Part shown: piece by piece, positions 1-20,150 of the stretch | How positions within the stretch are numbered: the stretch's first letter is position 1 | How the letters are laid out: each line of letters begins with the position of its first letter | DNA from: Anisus vortex | Taxonomy: Eukaryota; Mollusca; Gastropoda; Planorbidae | Length of the DNA: 64,000 nucleotides | Assembly (NCBI GenBank): GCA_949126835.1 | Contig: OX421494.1 | Coordinates: 20,517,196 to 20,581,195 of the forward strand | Reading direction: 5' to 3' | Made by a program: the position numbers and the translations under genes | The notes under the pieces: generated by a model | What the model saw: only the letters and a program-made list of their open reading frames with translations | Databases searched by the model: none | Told to the model about the DNA's origin: nothing

Positions 1-1549
1 TTTTAAAGCCTAGAAACTGAGGAATCCGAATATGAAGGTTAGAAAATCAGCTGACTTTCCAATGTTTTATTGTTAATAATTTTAAGATCGGGAAATTTCG
101 TCGGCAGGATTGTTGCCGGCGCTAAAAAATACACAAGACTAAACAGCTGCCAAATATTATTAAAACCTACAATATTTTTATTTTTTTTATTTTTATGAAA
201 AATAAACGTATAAAACGTAAAATGTCATCATTTGTGTTGTATTTTGTTATTAATTTCACAAATTAACTAATAATTTTGCATCCTGGGGTCATAGGCCAGA
301 GGTTGCGTTGAAACTCGGAAATAAACAAAATGGCGGCCATTTTGTTCTTAAAACGTTGTGTTAGTGAAAAGCGTGGAGAGATATGTTTTTTACGTTTAAA
401 CAATTACCGTTCGCATAAATTTAGTTTAAAAACATTTAATAATATTGCTGTGTTTATTTAAATCGTAATTTAGAACTTGGAAATCCAAAATAAAATGCGT
501 AATAGCGTTTTAGAGTAAAGTATCGGTAACGGCCGAGCAGCGTGGTTCTCGGCTGTATTCAACGCAACCTGGATGCCACAGATCTCGCAGACACGGGTAA
601 AATATTAATATTAAATTGAAAAACGTATTTTTTTAGTCGGCAAATGTATCAAATAGAACAAAACGGCCATCTGATTGGATTTATATGTTAAAATTGACTC
701 GAGCGCATTTGAAAATTAACGAAAAATCGATTCAACTTTGTGTGTTTCACGTAAAATTCTGCCTCCCGATCACGTTTTCGTAATGAACATCTATGATTTA
801 GTGGGGTATAAAATGAAATTTGTGGCAGAATATTTAAAAATAATGCCGTATTTATGAATAAATATATATTTGGGTTGAATTTGGAGAGTTTTAGAAATCT
901 ACAGTGACTTATATATTTTTAGATCGAGTTTTAGGCCTAGCGCCGTGAATGGAGAAAAACCTACAGACGCGGCGTAAAAAAATAAGAGATTTAAAATATA
1001 TATTTAAAAAAAAAATAAACAACTGTAACTACTTTCAATGCAAGTGTAGCATATTATAACATATGTGTAAATGAAAAACATTCAGAAATCGCGTAAATTT
1101 TGATTTTATATACTTTTAATTAAAACTTTTAAAGTAGGTACAAAAAAAGGGGAATTGGGATCTGCAAGATTGATTACGAGAAACACCATAAAAAATATAA
1201 TAAACAACACTAAAATAAAATAAAAACTCACAACATTGATTTTGCTGATACTTTTATTACATATAAACACAAACATGTAAAAAAGAAAACATTTTATACA
1301 TAAACATTTTTTTTTTCAAATATTGAAAAAAAGGTAACCCTTTGGTGGCCATTTTGTGAAACCTGCCAAATCGGCTACCTTACTTTCTTATATGACTACC
1401 TATGTATTGGTTGTTTAAAATAATTGAAGCGCTGCCTTTTTTTGATTATTGAAACCATTTTAAGGAAAGCTTTCCAACAAGGGTGAATATTTAGTAACTT
1501 TTATGTTTCAAAGGTATGCATTTTGGAGAAGTTAAAAGGCAGTGTAACC
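1..1549. other. Non-coding region left of the first visible PCYT2 exon
   Basis: No recognisable protein exon was found here on either strand. The stretch around 300-800 is richer in CpG than its surroundings and carries the dyad at 324-346, so it may be promoter or 5'UTR sequence. A 43-codon open frame starts at the ATG at 330 and stops at 461; I recognise no family in it. Because the N-terminal PCYT2 exon is not visible, this stretch could be inside intron 1 or lie upstream of an unrecognised leader exon. Confidence 0.4.
324..346. promoter_or_regulatory. Perfect 11-bp dyad containing a YY1-like ATGGCGGC core
   Basis: The arms AACAAAATGGC and GCCATTTTGTT are exact reverse complements separated by one G. 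The left half contains AAAATGGCGGC, which resembles the YY1 site often found near metazoan housekeeping transcription starts. That it is regulatory is inference from the motif and the CpG-richer surroundings. Confidence 0.35.
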
Positions 1550-1668
1550 CCTGAAAGTCAGGGTGCGACTTATACGCGGGTCAATGACAACATATAAGAA
1601 AAATAGTCTTCATCTAGGGGTGCGACTTATCCACCGGTGCGACTTATAAGCGAGTATATACGGTAAAT
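1550..1668. mobile_element. Terminal fragment of a DNA transposon
   Basis: Three copies of the motif GGTGCGACTTAT occur in about 80 bp, and the segment ends in GAGTATATACGGTA. This motif style (GTGCGACTTATACGCGAGTATATACGGTA-type ends) is familiar from ends of pogo/Tc1-like DNA elements. Only one end is seen, no transposase is present, and the class is tentative. Confidence 0.4.
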
Positions 1669-1799
1669 GGAATTCATCAACATGGTGATATGGGATTAAT
1701 ATAATTAGTCGTTGAGTAGCTTTGATCTCTGTCAACCTTTACATTAAAATAGAAAATGAAAGCTCTTTTTTTTAAAGTTATTAAAATAAAAAATTGGTT

Positions 1800-2045
1800 G
1801 ATGGGCATGTGAAGCAGTTTTTACAAGTTTCCTTGACTATGGCATACCGGTACTAGGGATTGTGTGCCCAGCAGAATGCCCAGACACCTTTACTTTTCCG
1901 CAATTATTGTTAGGTACCCATCCTAGCTGGATAAACTCAGAGACAACCTCCAGACCCAAAAACAAATCCTATCCTTAAGTTTAAACTCAAGACCCATGGT
2001 ATACCAGTCAAGCACACTGCCTCAGGGCCACTGTGTCCTATAAAG
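1800..2045 (-). mobile_element. Old tRNA-derived SINE (family A), reverse orientation
   Basis: It aligns by eye to the clearer reverse copies at 17653-17902 and 53180-53416: the same order of 'GTGTGGCCAGCACAATGCC'-like, 'CAGGTACCCATC', 'GACAACCTCCAGACC' and a box-B-complement region. It is more diverged than the other copies, so probably older. Confidence 0.6.
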
Positions 2046-2154
2046 TTCATAAGTCCAATAACTCATTATTAAATAAAAATACAGTTCAACATGACAAAGT
2101 AATCATGAAACTTTTATTTAATGTATCAAAATTTAAATGTTAATTTTATTGGGT

Positions 2155-2315
2155 TTTATAGCTCAAAACACCCCCCCCCCCCCCCTACATACCATTACCA
2201 ACGCACTATTCAGCAATACAGAACATGTAAAAAGGACATGTAAAATGTTTGCCTGGCATTGACTGCAAGAGAGTAAACTGTTTTGCAGACTGGCTAATAG
2301 AAGAAGAGGAATAGC
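2155..2315 (+). repeat. Dispersed repeat, probably a LINE 3' tail, ending in AAGAAG-rich sequence
   Basis: The segment around GGCATTGACTGCAA and GCAGACTGGCTAATAGAAG recurs at 19680-19880 in the same orientation. The short purine-rich tail and lack of coding potential fit the 3' end of a non-LTR retrotransposon. A C-homopolymer sits at about 2170-2186. Confidence 0.45.
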
Positions 2316-2435
2316 TCAAAACCCATGCAATTTATGGATTCTTTCCATTCTAGTAATAAGAAAATGATGTAAGTTGAGTTTCAAAAGATATGTTGTTTAC
2401 ATTAAGAAAAAAAGCTCCTATAAATTTATTTCCAG

Positions 2436-12042
<9,607 letters not shown>

Positions 12043-12262
12043 AGGAGAGCATTCCTTGAGTGGCAAATGGTCTTCAGACTTTGTTTTATTTATTTACATT
12101 TTTTGCTCACAGAATTCACCTAAGCTTCCATAGCAACAAGCAGGTTGAGCATGTGTTCTTTTGTTGCAAACACAATTTATGTGTAAATAGTTCAAGAGGG
12201 GGAATTTTTAATGTTTTGTTTTCCAGGGAGATTTTTTTTAATATGTACTTCTGTGGGTGAAA

Positions 12263-12268
12263 AATAAA
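12263..12268 (+). promoter_or_regulatory. Probable polyadenylation signal of PCYT2
   Basis: AATAAA lies about 220 bp after the PCYT2 stop codon, in AT-rich sequence. It is the first canonical signal downstream, implying a 3'UTR of about 240 nt. Longer isoforms cannot be excluded. Confidence 0.55.
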
Positions 12269-12289
12269 ACAAATATTGGGGATTGCCTA

Positions 12290-13975
12290 TTTAAACATAA
12301 ATGTATTATAATATAATATTTTTATTTAACTGTCCAGTATTTTCACTATGTTATCATGGTGGTCATTCAGATCAAGTAATGTCTAATACAACTATAATCT
12401 AGGATGGAAAAAAAAAATTACCTAATTTCTTTGCGGTGTAATTTTTTAATTTTTATTTACAGTTTCTGACGTAGATTGAAGCAAGCTTTAATTTTTCTAA
12501 CAGGATAAAATTTAATTTTTAAGTTTGTTTATTGTGAATGATACCAAGGGTGTAATTTTTTTTTTATTGTGTTTAGTTGTATAAACACTGATGTTGATTG
12601 TGAACAGATGTTGCTTCCACTTGATAGCCACTTCATCATAACAAATAATGTTCCATAATGATTTTTATTAGCTGTTACCATATTATTTTTTTTCTTTCTG
12701 CATGTTATAACCAAAATTCTTTATTTAATTTTCTATTTTGTTTGTCTTTCATTATAAAGGAAAGTAAAAAAGATTTTTATTATGCTGTGAAAAAAAACAA
12801 CATACTACTGCAGATATATGTTTTTGTTGGTGAGTTCTTAATTCTTCGCCATCTGCATCCTTCACATTTTTTCAATGGTACTTGTATCTGTGATGTAGAC
12901 TCACAAATTTGTTTTGTTTGAATCAAAATGTTATTAGTTTTGACAAAGCTTAGTCCATCCCTATCCTATATTTTTTCGTACTGTATTAGGTTTCATTGCT
13001 TTAATGTGTACATGTGATGACAGAAAACAGGCAGACAGCCATCTTTTGATTTGTCTCTTTAGAGATATTAACACTGCTGTGAGATATTGAACACATGAGT
13101 AAATATACTAACATTACTGTCAATCATAACAGAAACAGTTTCAGTTAGAAATTGGGAAATGCACATATGTAACATTTCTTTTTGCAATGAAAACAAAGAT
13201 AGAAAGTTAACACATTTGAATATTATGTACTTTTGACATATAAAATCTTTGTCCCCATACAAAAACCACATACATTACTAATAAATAACAAATTATTATA
13301 TTGCAGGGGATGATGGTATAATTATTACATATTATGCAACAACTATAGAATTATTAATATGTGCATGTATAATTGATAAAACATGGATAATCCTAACTAG
13401 GAGCTTTTTTGGTTTAAAAATATACATGTACCTATGTAAAACTGATTTACAATGCAGATAATCATTTTTATTTTTTTGAAAAATAAGTTACTGCATGGAT
13501 AATCTGTACATTGTAAATGCCATGTTACCCACGGTGCAATTATTAACTAATCCTTGAGACTTTAATCATTTGCTGCCGCACTTTTTTACTTGATGAATAT
13601 GCTTGGTAAATTATTGTGATGAATGATTATGGTTTTACTTGATACTGGACATAATATTTCACCCAAAGAAACCAGTAAATTAGTCCTTGAACTACTTAGA
13701 AATAGTGTAAATATTGATATACTATACTACGCAATGTATTACATGTACATTATTACATTTATTATCTCAATCATTCACTTTATAAATGTGGTTTTAGAGT
13801 TTAAGTGGGAGAATTTTTTTATTTTTTTTAACATATAAACTCTCATGAAATGTAGCGTAGGAATTTTTTTTCAGTTTAAATGTTGAATGTACTGGTATTT
13901 AAATAGCTGACAATATATTAACTATTGGAAAGAAATGTTAAAATAAATAACTACTGACTTCTTGTAGCAGTAAAT
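12290..13975. other. Convergent intergenic region between PCYT2 and COQ7
   Basis: It is AT-rich, with short open frames only and no recognised protein, RNA gene or transposon. Part may be extended 3'UTR of either gene. Confidence 0.6.
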
Positions 13976-13978
13976 ATA

Positions 13979-13984
13979 TTTATT
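13979..13984 (-). promoter_or_regulatory. Probable polyadenylation signal of COQ7
   Basis: On the - strand AATAAA lies about 32 nt beyond the COQ7 stop codon, implying a very short 3'UTR. Confidence 0.6.
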
Positions 13985-14015
13985 AAGATAAAATGAGAGC
14001 AGATTTTTCAAAGTA

Positions 14016-16283
14016 TCAGATCTTTTCTGAAATCCATACAGCTCCTTTAGTTCCAATCTTGATAGCCTGTGAAACTACATTGTAGAAAGGAGCCTGGAAA
14101 AGAAGATACACTATTAAATGTTTGCTTCTGATGCCAAATAAATAGCTATGCAGTTAAACCAGAATGAGTGTTACACAAGATTGTAAGCTTTATATTTGTT
14201 ATTATTGAATACATGTTTTATTACAATTTTCTTTCACATTAAACTTGTGTTATTTCTTACCTTTTCTGCGTCGTGTTCTAGTCCAATATCATGATGATGG
14301 AGCTCTTCATCTCTAAATTTTTTAATAGTCTGAAGATCAAAAGATAATTTTAGGAAATCAAAGCAAATTATTTATTATCAGCTTGGGAAACAACCCAAGT
14401 TTCCATCTTATTTTGGATATTTTATGTGCTCTGAGCTTACAATATGTTTGTTGGCAGCGCTATACAAATATTATTATTACTAAAGCCCCGTGTATTCTTT
14501 TTAATTGGTCTGGTTGTCTAATTCTAATCCCAATATAAATACTTATTCTTTCCCCTGAAACTTGTACTTTGCAAATTCAAACCAAAGCTTTGTTTCATTT
14601 AGTCTCAGACCCTTAGCAAACAACTACAAAAATGTTAATTCTATTTTCTATTGTGAGGTATCCAGAGTTATGTCCCCGATCAGTTTTAGCCACTGAGCTA
14701 TATATACATAATACATGGAGTGCTCAAGCAATTAAAATAGAGAAGAAAAAATGGGAGAAAATGCGGACTTGTTAATATAGATAGGTGCACCCTGTCCTGA
14801 ACTATATATACATAAAATTACATAAAATTTGAAAACTTTTTGTAATTGCGTCATTGTAATTTGATAAAAATTAACTTTTTTATATAGACTTTATATATAC
14901 TCTCTTATACTAGTGTTGTGTTAATTTAAATAAGTACCGGCTTCATTTTTTTGTCAAGTAGGCTACAAAGATGAAATGGTTGATCATTTGTCTGAATAAT
15001 TCTTTGAATACCACATACTCTTATATATGTTAATTAACTGAGTAAGTAATTTTAATGTATAATAGTATATATGTATTATTTAGACGCTAATTTATATCAA
15101 TTAATCCACAATTTTAATTTGTATATAGTTCAGGACAGGGTGCACCTATCTATATTAAAAAGTCCGCATTTTCTCCTACAATTTACTTCCTTTGAGCACT
15201 CCATATAGTAGAGCTCAGTGGTTTTAGCCATGGTCCCCATTTTCATAGCTGATTGGTGGTTACCCTAATATCCTTATGGGTTTTTTAAGCGAGGATAGAT
15301 TGTTAGAATGTTTTGTACCAACCAGCCCAGTGACTCACTAAATGACATTTTAACATTTCTAACAATAGAAAGTTAAAGCCAGAAACAGTAAAAGTCTACA
15401 CCCATGTGAAACAATACCAATTACGGTAGATAAATTTCCCAACAGCCTGACACACACCTCCAAGAGTTCCTTATGCCTTTCTGGATCATCTTCCACAATT
15501 TCACGAATTTGACTGTTGTAGTGATCTCCTATAACATCTTCAACTGCTACTGTACATGCCATTGCAGCTTCTTTGCCCATTAGAGCTGTTGCAGCTCCTG
15601 TTTTAAATATCAAAGATACATTTTGTATAAGTAAGAAAATAATGCCAATAATACACAAGAAAACACTATTTGTTTATATTTGTTTATATTATAGTTATAG
15701 CTTTCAATATTTTATTGCCATAAGAAAAAATTCCACATTAAAGAATAAATGACAAACCTATTGCAAATCCGGCAATATTCCAAATGGGTAGCATTACAGA
15801 AGGACGGACTCTATTTTCTGCCATTAACTTTTCAAATTTTGCCCTATGCAACTTTTCCTCTTCCCACATTTCCTACAACATAACCAGTTTTATTATTATA
15901 AGTTTAACACTCTGATTTTTAGCCTGCAACTCTAACATAAAAATACAATCTATAAATAATTCGACTAAAAATTTTTAAATACCTGGTATATTAGACAATC
16001 ATTTACATTTCAATGTTTAAAAAAAAATGATCAGTTTCTAAGACAATGGCTCAGATCTAGTTAATACCTTTATAAGAGGACCAATTGATGATTTTCCCAG
16101 CACAGCATGTTGTCCTGCATATATGCGGTCTGCACCGAATTCACCTGCATGATCTACTCTGATTACTTTATCAAGCAAAGCTCTGGTTTTAGTTTCTTTG
16201 AAAGTTGTGGCCAAACTTCGGTGGACGCTTAGCAAAGGATTCAACCGTGGTTTCAGCATCTTCGCTACCAACACAAAAGACAC
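14016..16283 (-). CDS. COQ7: 5-demethoxyubiquinone hydroxylase, mitochondrial, 5 exons
   Basis: COQ7 hydroxylates demethoxyubiquinone in the penultimate step of ubiquinone synthesis, on the matrix side of the mitochondrial inner membrane within the COQ complex. Exons in order of translation are 16283-16068, 15872-15758, 15597-15458, 14329-14261 and 14093-14016, all with GT-AG borders and matching phases. They give 205 residues against 217 in human. The diiron ligands expected of the family are present: E48 in [17 protein letters not shown]78/H81 in WEEEKLH, E130 in ACTVAVEDV and E166/H169 in RDEELHHHD. The N-terminus has basic and hydroxylated residues and no acidic residue before E30, as in a mitochondrial presequence. 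Two starts are possible: ATG at 16283, or ATG at 16259 just after an acceptor-like TTGGTAG. If the second is used, a 5'UTR exon lies further right, possibly near 19.1 kb. The protein ends SEKI, then TGA at 14018-14016. Confidence 0.95.
14395..14492 (+). repeat. L2/CR1-like 3' tail fragment
   Basis: It ends GCAGCGCTATACAAATATTATTATTAC. GCGCTATAYAA followed by an ATT-type microsatellite is the usual 3' end of L2/CR1-like elements, and the LINE at 22467-24475 ends the same way (GCGCTATATAAG then TTAT repeats). The copy lies in a COQ7 intron, opposite to the gene. Confidence 0.45.
14692..15225. mobile_element. Foldback/MITE-like element with arms of about 115 bp
   Basis: The left arm (about 14692-14810) and right arm (about 15120-15225) are reverse complements. 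They share GGAGTGCTCAA, GGAGAAAATGCGGACTT, ATATAGATAGGTGCACC and CTGTCCTGAACTATATA in mirrored order, and the outer CCACTGAGCT. The AT-rich centre of about 310 bp has no coding potential. It sits in the COQ7 intron between exons 3 and 4. Confidence 0.8.
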
Positions 16284-16373
16284 AAAACTACAGTTGTTAT
16301 TTTTAGTTCAGATCTTTTTTTTATAATCTTCTCAAAAGGAAATAAAAAGAAATGGGTTGTGCTTAAATACAGG

Positions 16374-16644
16374 AATGGGGCACGGTGGCCGAGCGGCAGC
16401 GCGTTTGACTGGCGATCTGAAGGTGCTGGGTTTCAATCCTGGTGCAGGCTAGGATTTTTTCCTGAGACTTGAGGGTGTCCCTGAGTCTACCCAGCTCTGA
16501 TGGGTACCTGACACTTGTTGGGGTAAAATAAAGGCAGCTGGGCATTGTGCTGGCCACACGTCCCATTGCATGACGTAGCCACAGAAACTGGTGAACGCTG
16601 CTACACCAGCCCTATGATCAGTTTAGTCCGAAGAGTACTTTACT
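16374..16644 (+). mobile_element. tRNA-derived SINE (family A), full-length copy
   Basis: The head resembles a tRNA, with box A TGGCCGAGCGG and box B GGTTTCAATCC. The body has GAGTCTACCCAGCTCTGATG and the tail ends AGAGTACTTTACTA. The direct repeats CTTAAATACAGG (16362-16373) and CTTAAATATAGG (16645-16656) match at 11 of 12 positions and are the target duplication. It lies about 90 bp upstream of the first COQ7 coding exon. Confidence 0.9.
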
Positions 16645-16711
16645 ACTTAAATATAGGGGGCAATGAAAAGGTTTATATTGGTTCTGATTTTGTCTTAAAT
16701 TGTCTGTATGT

Positions 16712-16967
16712 GTAGTCCACTATCAATAAGTACTTAATTAGTCCACTATCAATAAGTACTAAGTCAATTTTTGGTAAAAAGTGAGTTATACTCCCTGTCT
16801 TCAAAAATATTTTTTATTTTTATTTGCTAAAGCTCAACCTTCAAAATGTTTTATGGTGCTTTAATATATTTGATAGAAGATATGAGGTGCTAAGCAAATT
16901 ATGCTAAATTGTGGCGTAAAAAGTCAATTTTTGTAAAAAATTTCTGTTGATTTGAAAGTGGACTACT
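16712..16967. mobile_element. Possible MITE with 14-bp terminal inverted repeats
   Basis: The left end TAGTCCACTATCAA and the complement of the right end TAGTCCACTTTCAA differ at one base. Near the left end AGTCCACTATCAATAAGTACT is tandemly duplicated, and GTCAATTTTTGGTAAAAA-like sequence occurs twice inside. It is non-coding, and I do not recognise the class. Confidence 0.5.
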
Positions 16968-17135
16968 CAAATACAGTATATATATTAATATGGGGCCTAC
17001 ACATGACACTAAATGGTATTAGAGGTAAAACCAAAGTTTAGAGAGAATTCCAAGACAAAGAAGATTCACTATTCCATTGCTTTTTACTATTGTTATTCAA
17101 TAGCATCCTAGAGAAAAGTTACAAAGTAATTATAA

Positions 17136-17310
17136 GACCAGAAGGCAGACCCAGGCTTTGATGGATTGAGATGAATCTGTGACAGTTTGGAGTCCATGCA
17201 TGGCGAAAAAATGCAGATGACAGGTTTAAGGAGGTGGAGAGGCAGGCCCAAGCTCTTTGTGGACTTTAGCCTCACAGTGATGAGGAAAGATGGTGATGAG
17301 TTAAGAGAAA
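17136..17310 (+). pseudogene. 3' end of a decayed LINE ORF2
   Basis: Conceptual translation gives GRPRL*WIEMNL*QFGVHAWRKNADDRFKE, the GRPR-x-RW tail typical of non-LTR reverse transcriptases, with TGA stops inside. A GATGAGGAAAGATGG tail follows. Nothing upstream of it is recognisable, so the copy is strongly 5' truncated. Confidence 0.6.
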
Positions 17311-17609
17311 GTTAAAAGCAATATTTAGCCTAATCGATAAATCCATATAATGATTGATTATATATAGTATTAAATAGTAGGTATTTATAATATTTACTTT
17401 AATAGATCATAGATTATTACAGAATTGTTAATCAAGTATTGACTATAAAATACTATGAACTTTACTGCCTTACAGATATAAAGTGCCTTACCCTTGGGAC
17501 TTATTTTTGACTTGAAAAGCTTTCTTTTATAACCAAAATGACTTAAAAACTATAAATAAAAATTTGTGAAAATTACATAAGCTTATTTTTTAAATCTTTT
17601 TACTGCTTA

Positions 17610-18150
17610 TTTGTCTTCCATTCCATGCCTGGAGTCACTTTTGAAGAAAGAGAATAAGTATCATGTCCATAGGGCCGGTGAAGCAGCGCTCCTCAGTTTC
17701 TGTGGCATACTAGGGGATTGTGTGGCCAGTAATGACCAGCCGCTTTACTTTACCCCAACTTAAGTCAGGTACCCATCAGAGCTGTGTAGACTTAGGGACA
17801 ACCTCCAGACCCGGGAACAAATCCTATAGCCTTCACTATGATTTGATCCCAGGACCTTCGGTATGCCAGCCAAATGTGCTGCCACTCGGCCACTGGGCCA
17901 CATGAAGAAAGAGCTGGCGGCCTACTTATATCATAAATTAATATGCACTTTGTCTTGCAAATGGGATAAGAAAAGTTTTTTTGTCCTTATGATTATCTTA
18001 GCATTGTAATAGATTGCTATTGTGTTGACTATTTATCTAAGTCTAAGTTAGAATTTAATGCCTTAAATCCTTAATTATGTATTATATTACTACTTTATAG
18101 TAATTTATACTCTTTGCACGCTACGTGTTTCTAGGTTTAGTGATTTAACT
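17610..18150 (+). repeat. Dispersed repeat, copy 1, split by a SINE
   Basis: The flanks of the 17653-17902 SINE, joined, align with 19905-20150. Shared blocks are CATTCCATGCC, GGGATAAG, TTTTTGTC, TTATGNTTATCT, TTGTTATTGTGTTG and GTTTAATGCCTTAA-like sequence. The family is unknown to me. Confidence 0.6.
17653..17902 (-). mobile_element. tRNA-derived SINE (family A), reverse copy with perfect target duplication
   Basis: TGAAGAAAGAG occurs exactly at 17642-17652 and 17903-17913, an 11-bp target duplication. The body carries the complement of box B (GATTTGATCCC) and of box A (CCACTCGGCCAC). It interrupts an older dispersed repeat. Confidence 0.93.
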
Positions 18151-18399
18151 ATTACTATTGGTGTAACTCTTGTCAGTTGTGAATATCTTATAGTAATGAA
18201 CCTTCAAAACTTTGCAGGTCTTTTCTGAACGTGTTCTAATTTTGTATAGGCCTACAGTATTTTATTTTAAATTTTAGTTAGGGGTCAAATACAGAAGGCT
18301 AATCTGAATAGTATTATAATTAGTAGGCTATTTATTATTTAACTATTTAGGACTCAATCACGATGTAGGCCTAGGCCTATATGATACAGTAATGATACT

Positions 18400-18625
18400 A
18401 TTTCAATATCCTATACTATAGTCACTATAGTTATAGTCTATAGTTAACTATACTTATACTATAGTTATATTATACTTATATATATATATATATAACTTAT
18501 TATATCATATATTATTTTATATATGGTGGTCCACCTATGCCTATGGAGCCTATAGGCCTACTATATATAGCGCCTACGAGTAGGCATATACCGCGCTATA
18601 CCTAGGCCTATGCCTATACCCAAAT
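18400..18625. repeat. AT-rich palindromic tract with TAGGCCTA motifs
   Basis: Runs of ACTATAGTTATAG and (TA)n are followed by many overlapping TAGGCCTA palindromes. The same motif is scattered through the window. No coding potential is seen. Confidence 0.6.
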
Positions 18626-18628
18626 TCC

Positions 18629-18815
18629 TAAAAATTTAAACATTCATTTGTCATTTGTATTGATAGATTAAAATTGATTAAATGATAGATTAAAATACTA
18701 CGTAACTTTAAAAAGTCATAAAAATTTAAACATTCATTTGTCATTTGTATTGATAGATTAAAATTGATTAAATATTAAATGATAGATTAAAATACTATGT
18801 AACTTTAAAAAGTCA
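18629..18815. repeat. Tandem duplication of about 90 bp
   Basis: The block from TAAAAATTTAAACATTCATT to AACTTTAAAAAGTCA occurs twice in succession. The second copy has one extra AATATT-type insertion and one substitution (ACTACG to ACTATG). Confidence 0.9.
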
Positions 18816-19092
18816 AAGTCGACTCAATAAGTTATTGAATAACTCGATGGAATCAATAAAACTTTAAAAGTATTAAAATTAAAAGTGGCAAAGTCAATGT
18901 TTACAATTTACAGTAGTAGGCCTATACTGTAAGTAAAATTTAAATGGCAGTGCATTGGCAGGTTCGTTTATCAAACTAGTTAATAATCCTCCTTAGCCTT
19001 AGCAGTTAATAACAGGAGGTGCGCAAAAATATAGATTTTAAATTTTATAATATGATAGCCTACATTCTACATTATTAACAAGTGAAAATTAC

Positions 19093-19150
19093 CTACAAAA
19101 TTGTTTTCTGTTCCGATTCTACTTTTGAATAATTTCGATCAAAACAGCTG
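19093..19150 (-). other. Possible 5'UTR exon of COQ7
   Basis: On the - strand this ends TTTTGTAG|GTAATTTT, a plausible splice donor that could join the acceptor-like AG at 16265-16266 just before the second COQ7 ATG. There is no independent support. The alternative is that COQ7 starts at 16283 without a leader intron. Confidence 0.2.
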
Positions 19151-19679
19151 ACCGAAAATAATAAAATATGTAAACAAAAGAAGGTAAACATTGAAAGACA
19201 ATAGACAATAGGAAAAGTGGGTTTTAATTTTGTTTAATTACATACAATTTATATAAAATGACATATTAAATATTGTTAATTTTTTTCTTATCAAGATTCA
19301 TATGCTTAAAGTTTAATAGTTTAACTTAGTTTAAGTTTAATTAATAGTTAATAATAGGCCTATTTATTTAATTTTAGTCTACTATTTAAATACAAACAAA
19401 ACTTACAATTGTAGGCCAAATTGAAATACTACGACTCACGACGCTAAGTCAAAGTCGACTAAGACTAATAAGTGACTAAGACTAATGATTATTGATACCA
19501 ATTGTAATGTATATTATTATATATAAGTAGTCAGACCGTCATTTTAGTTGTAGATATCTTTTAATTATCTTATCTTATACAATTTACTGTCATTAGGACA
19601 TGATATTAGTATTAGTAATCCGCGGTCCGAGTCTAGTCTTGCATTTTTATTAAGGTTTTTAATGATGCCCTGAGCTAAC

Positions 19680-19880
19680 CGACCTCAGATACACTCTGCT
19701 CCCCCCTCAACCTACCTTTACCACAAACACACTATATATATATTATAGTATAGGCCTATAGTTTAATTATAGCAGTATTGAACAACTGAAAAAGACATGT
19801 AAATATGTTTGTCTGGCATTGACTGCAATAGAGAAAATATCTCTGCAGACTGGCTAATAGAAGAAGAAGAAAAATGATGT
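19680..19880 (+). repeat. Second copy of the 2155-2315 repeat (LINE 3' tail-like)
   Basis: It shares GACATGTAAA, TCTGGCATTGACTGCAA and GCAGACTGGCTAATAGAAG, then ends in AAGAAGAAGAA. A polypurine tail at this position fits a non-LTR 3' end. Confidence 0.5.
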
Positions 19881-19904
19881 TAAGTTACTGGTTTTCCTGG
19901 TTTG

Positions 19905-20150
19905 TTCAGGCAACCCATTCCATGCCCGAATGCCACTCGAGAAAAAAGAGTACTTACATGCATTTGTTCTCGCACAAGGGATAAGGTCAATAAGGAAAGT
20001 GTTTTTGTCTTTATGTTTATCTGAGCTTTGCAACAGGTTGTTATTGTGTTGTATTTCTAAATTAGAGTTTAATGCCTTAAGTATTATTGCTACTTTACTC
20101 TTTGCCCTTCTGTGATTGTATAATATTGTAATATATATTATTGTATCATT
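19905..20150 (+). repeat. Dispersed repeat, copy 2 (uninterrupted)
   Basis: This is the counterpart of 17610-18150 without the SINE. It contains a 61-codon open frame beginning MPLEKKEYLHAFVLAQG, which is open only in this copy, so it is not good evidence for a protein. Confidence 0.6.

Noticed and set aside
330..461. 43-codon frame starting ATGGCGGCC as the PCYT2 first exon
   Set aside because: It stops at 461 without a splice donor in the needed phase and lacks the WCDGC motif.
16376..16446. Functional tRNA gene (TGGCCGAGCGG and GGTTTCAATCC boxes)
   Set aside because: It is the head of a SINE: the same head and body recur many times with target duplications, and the acceptor stem does not pair.
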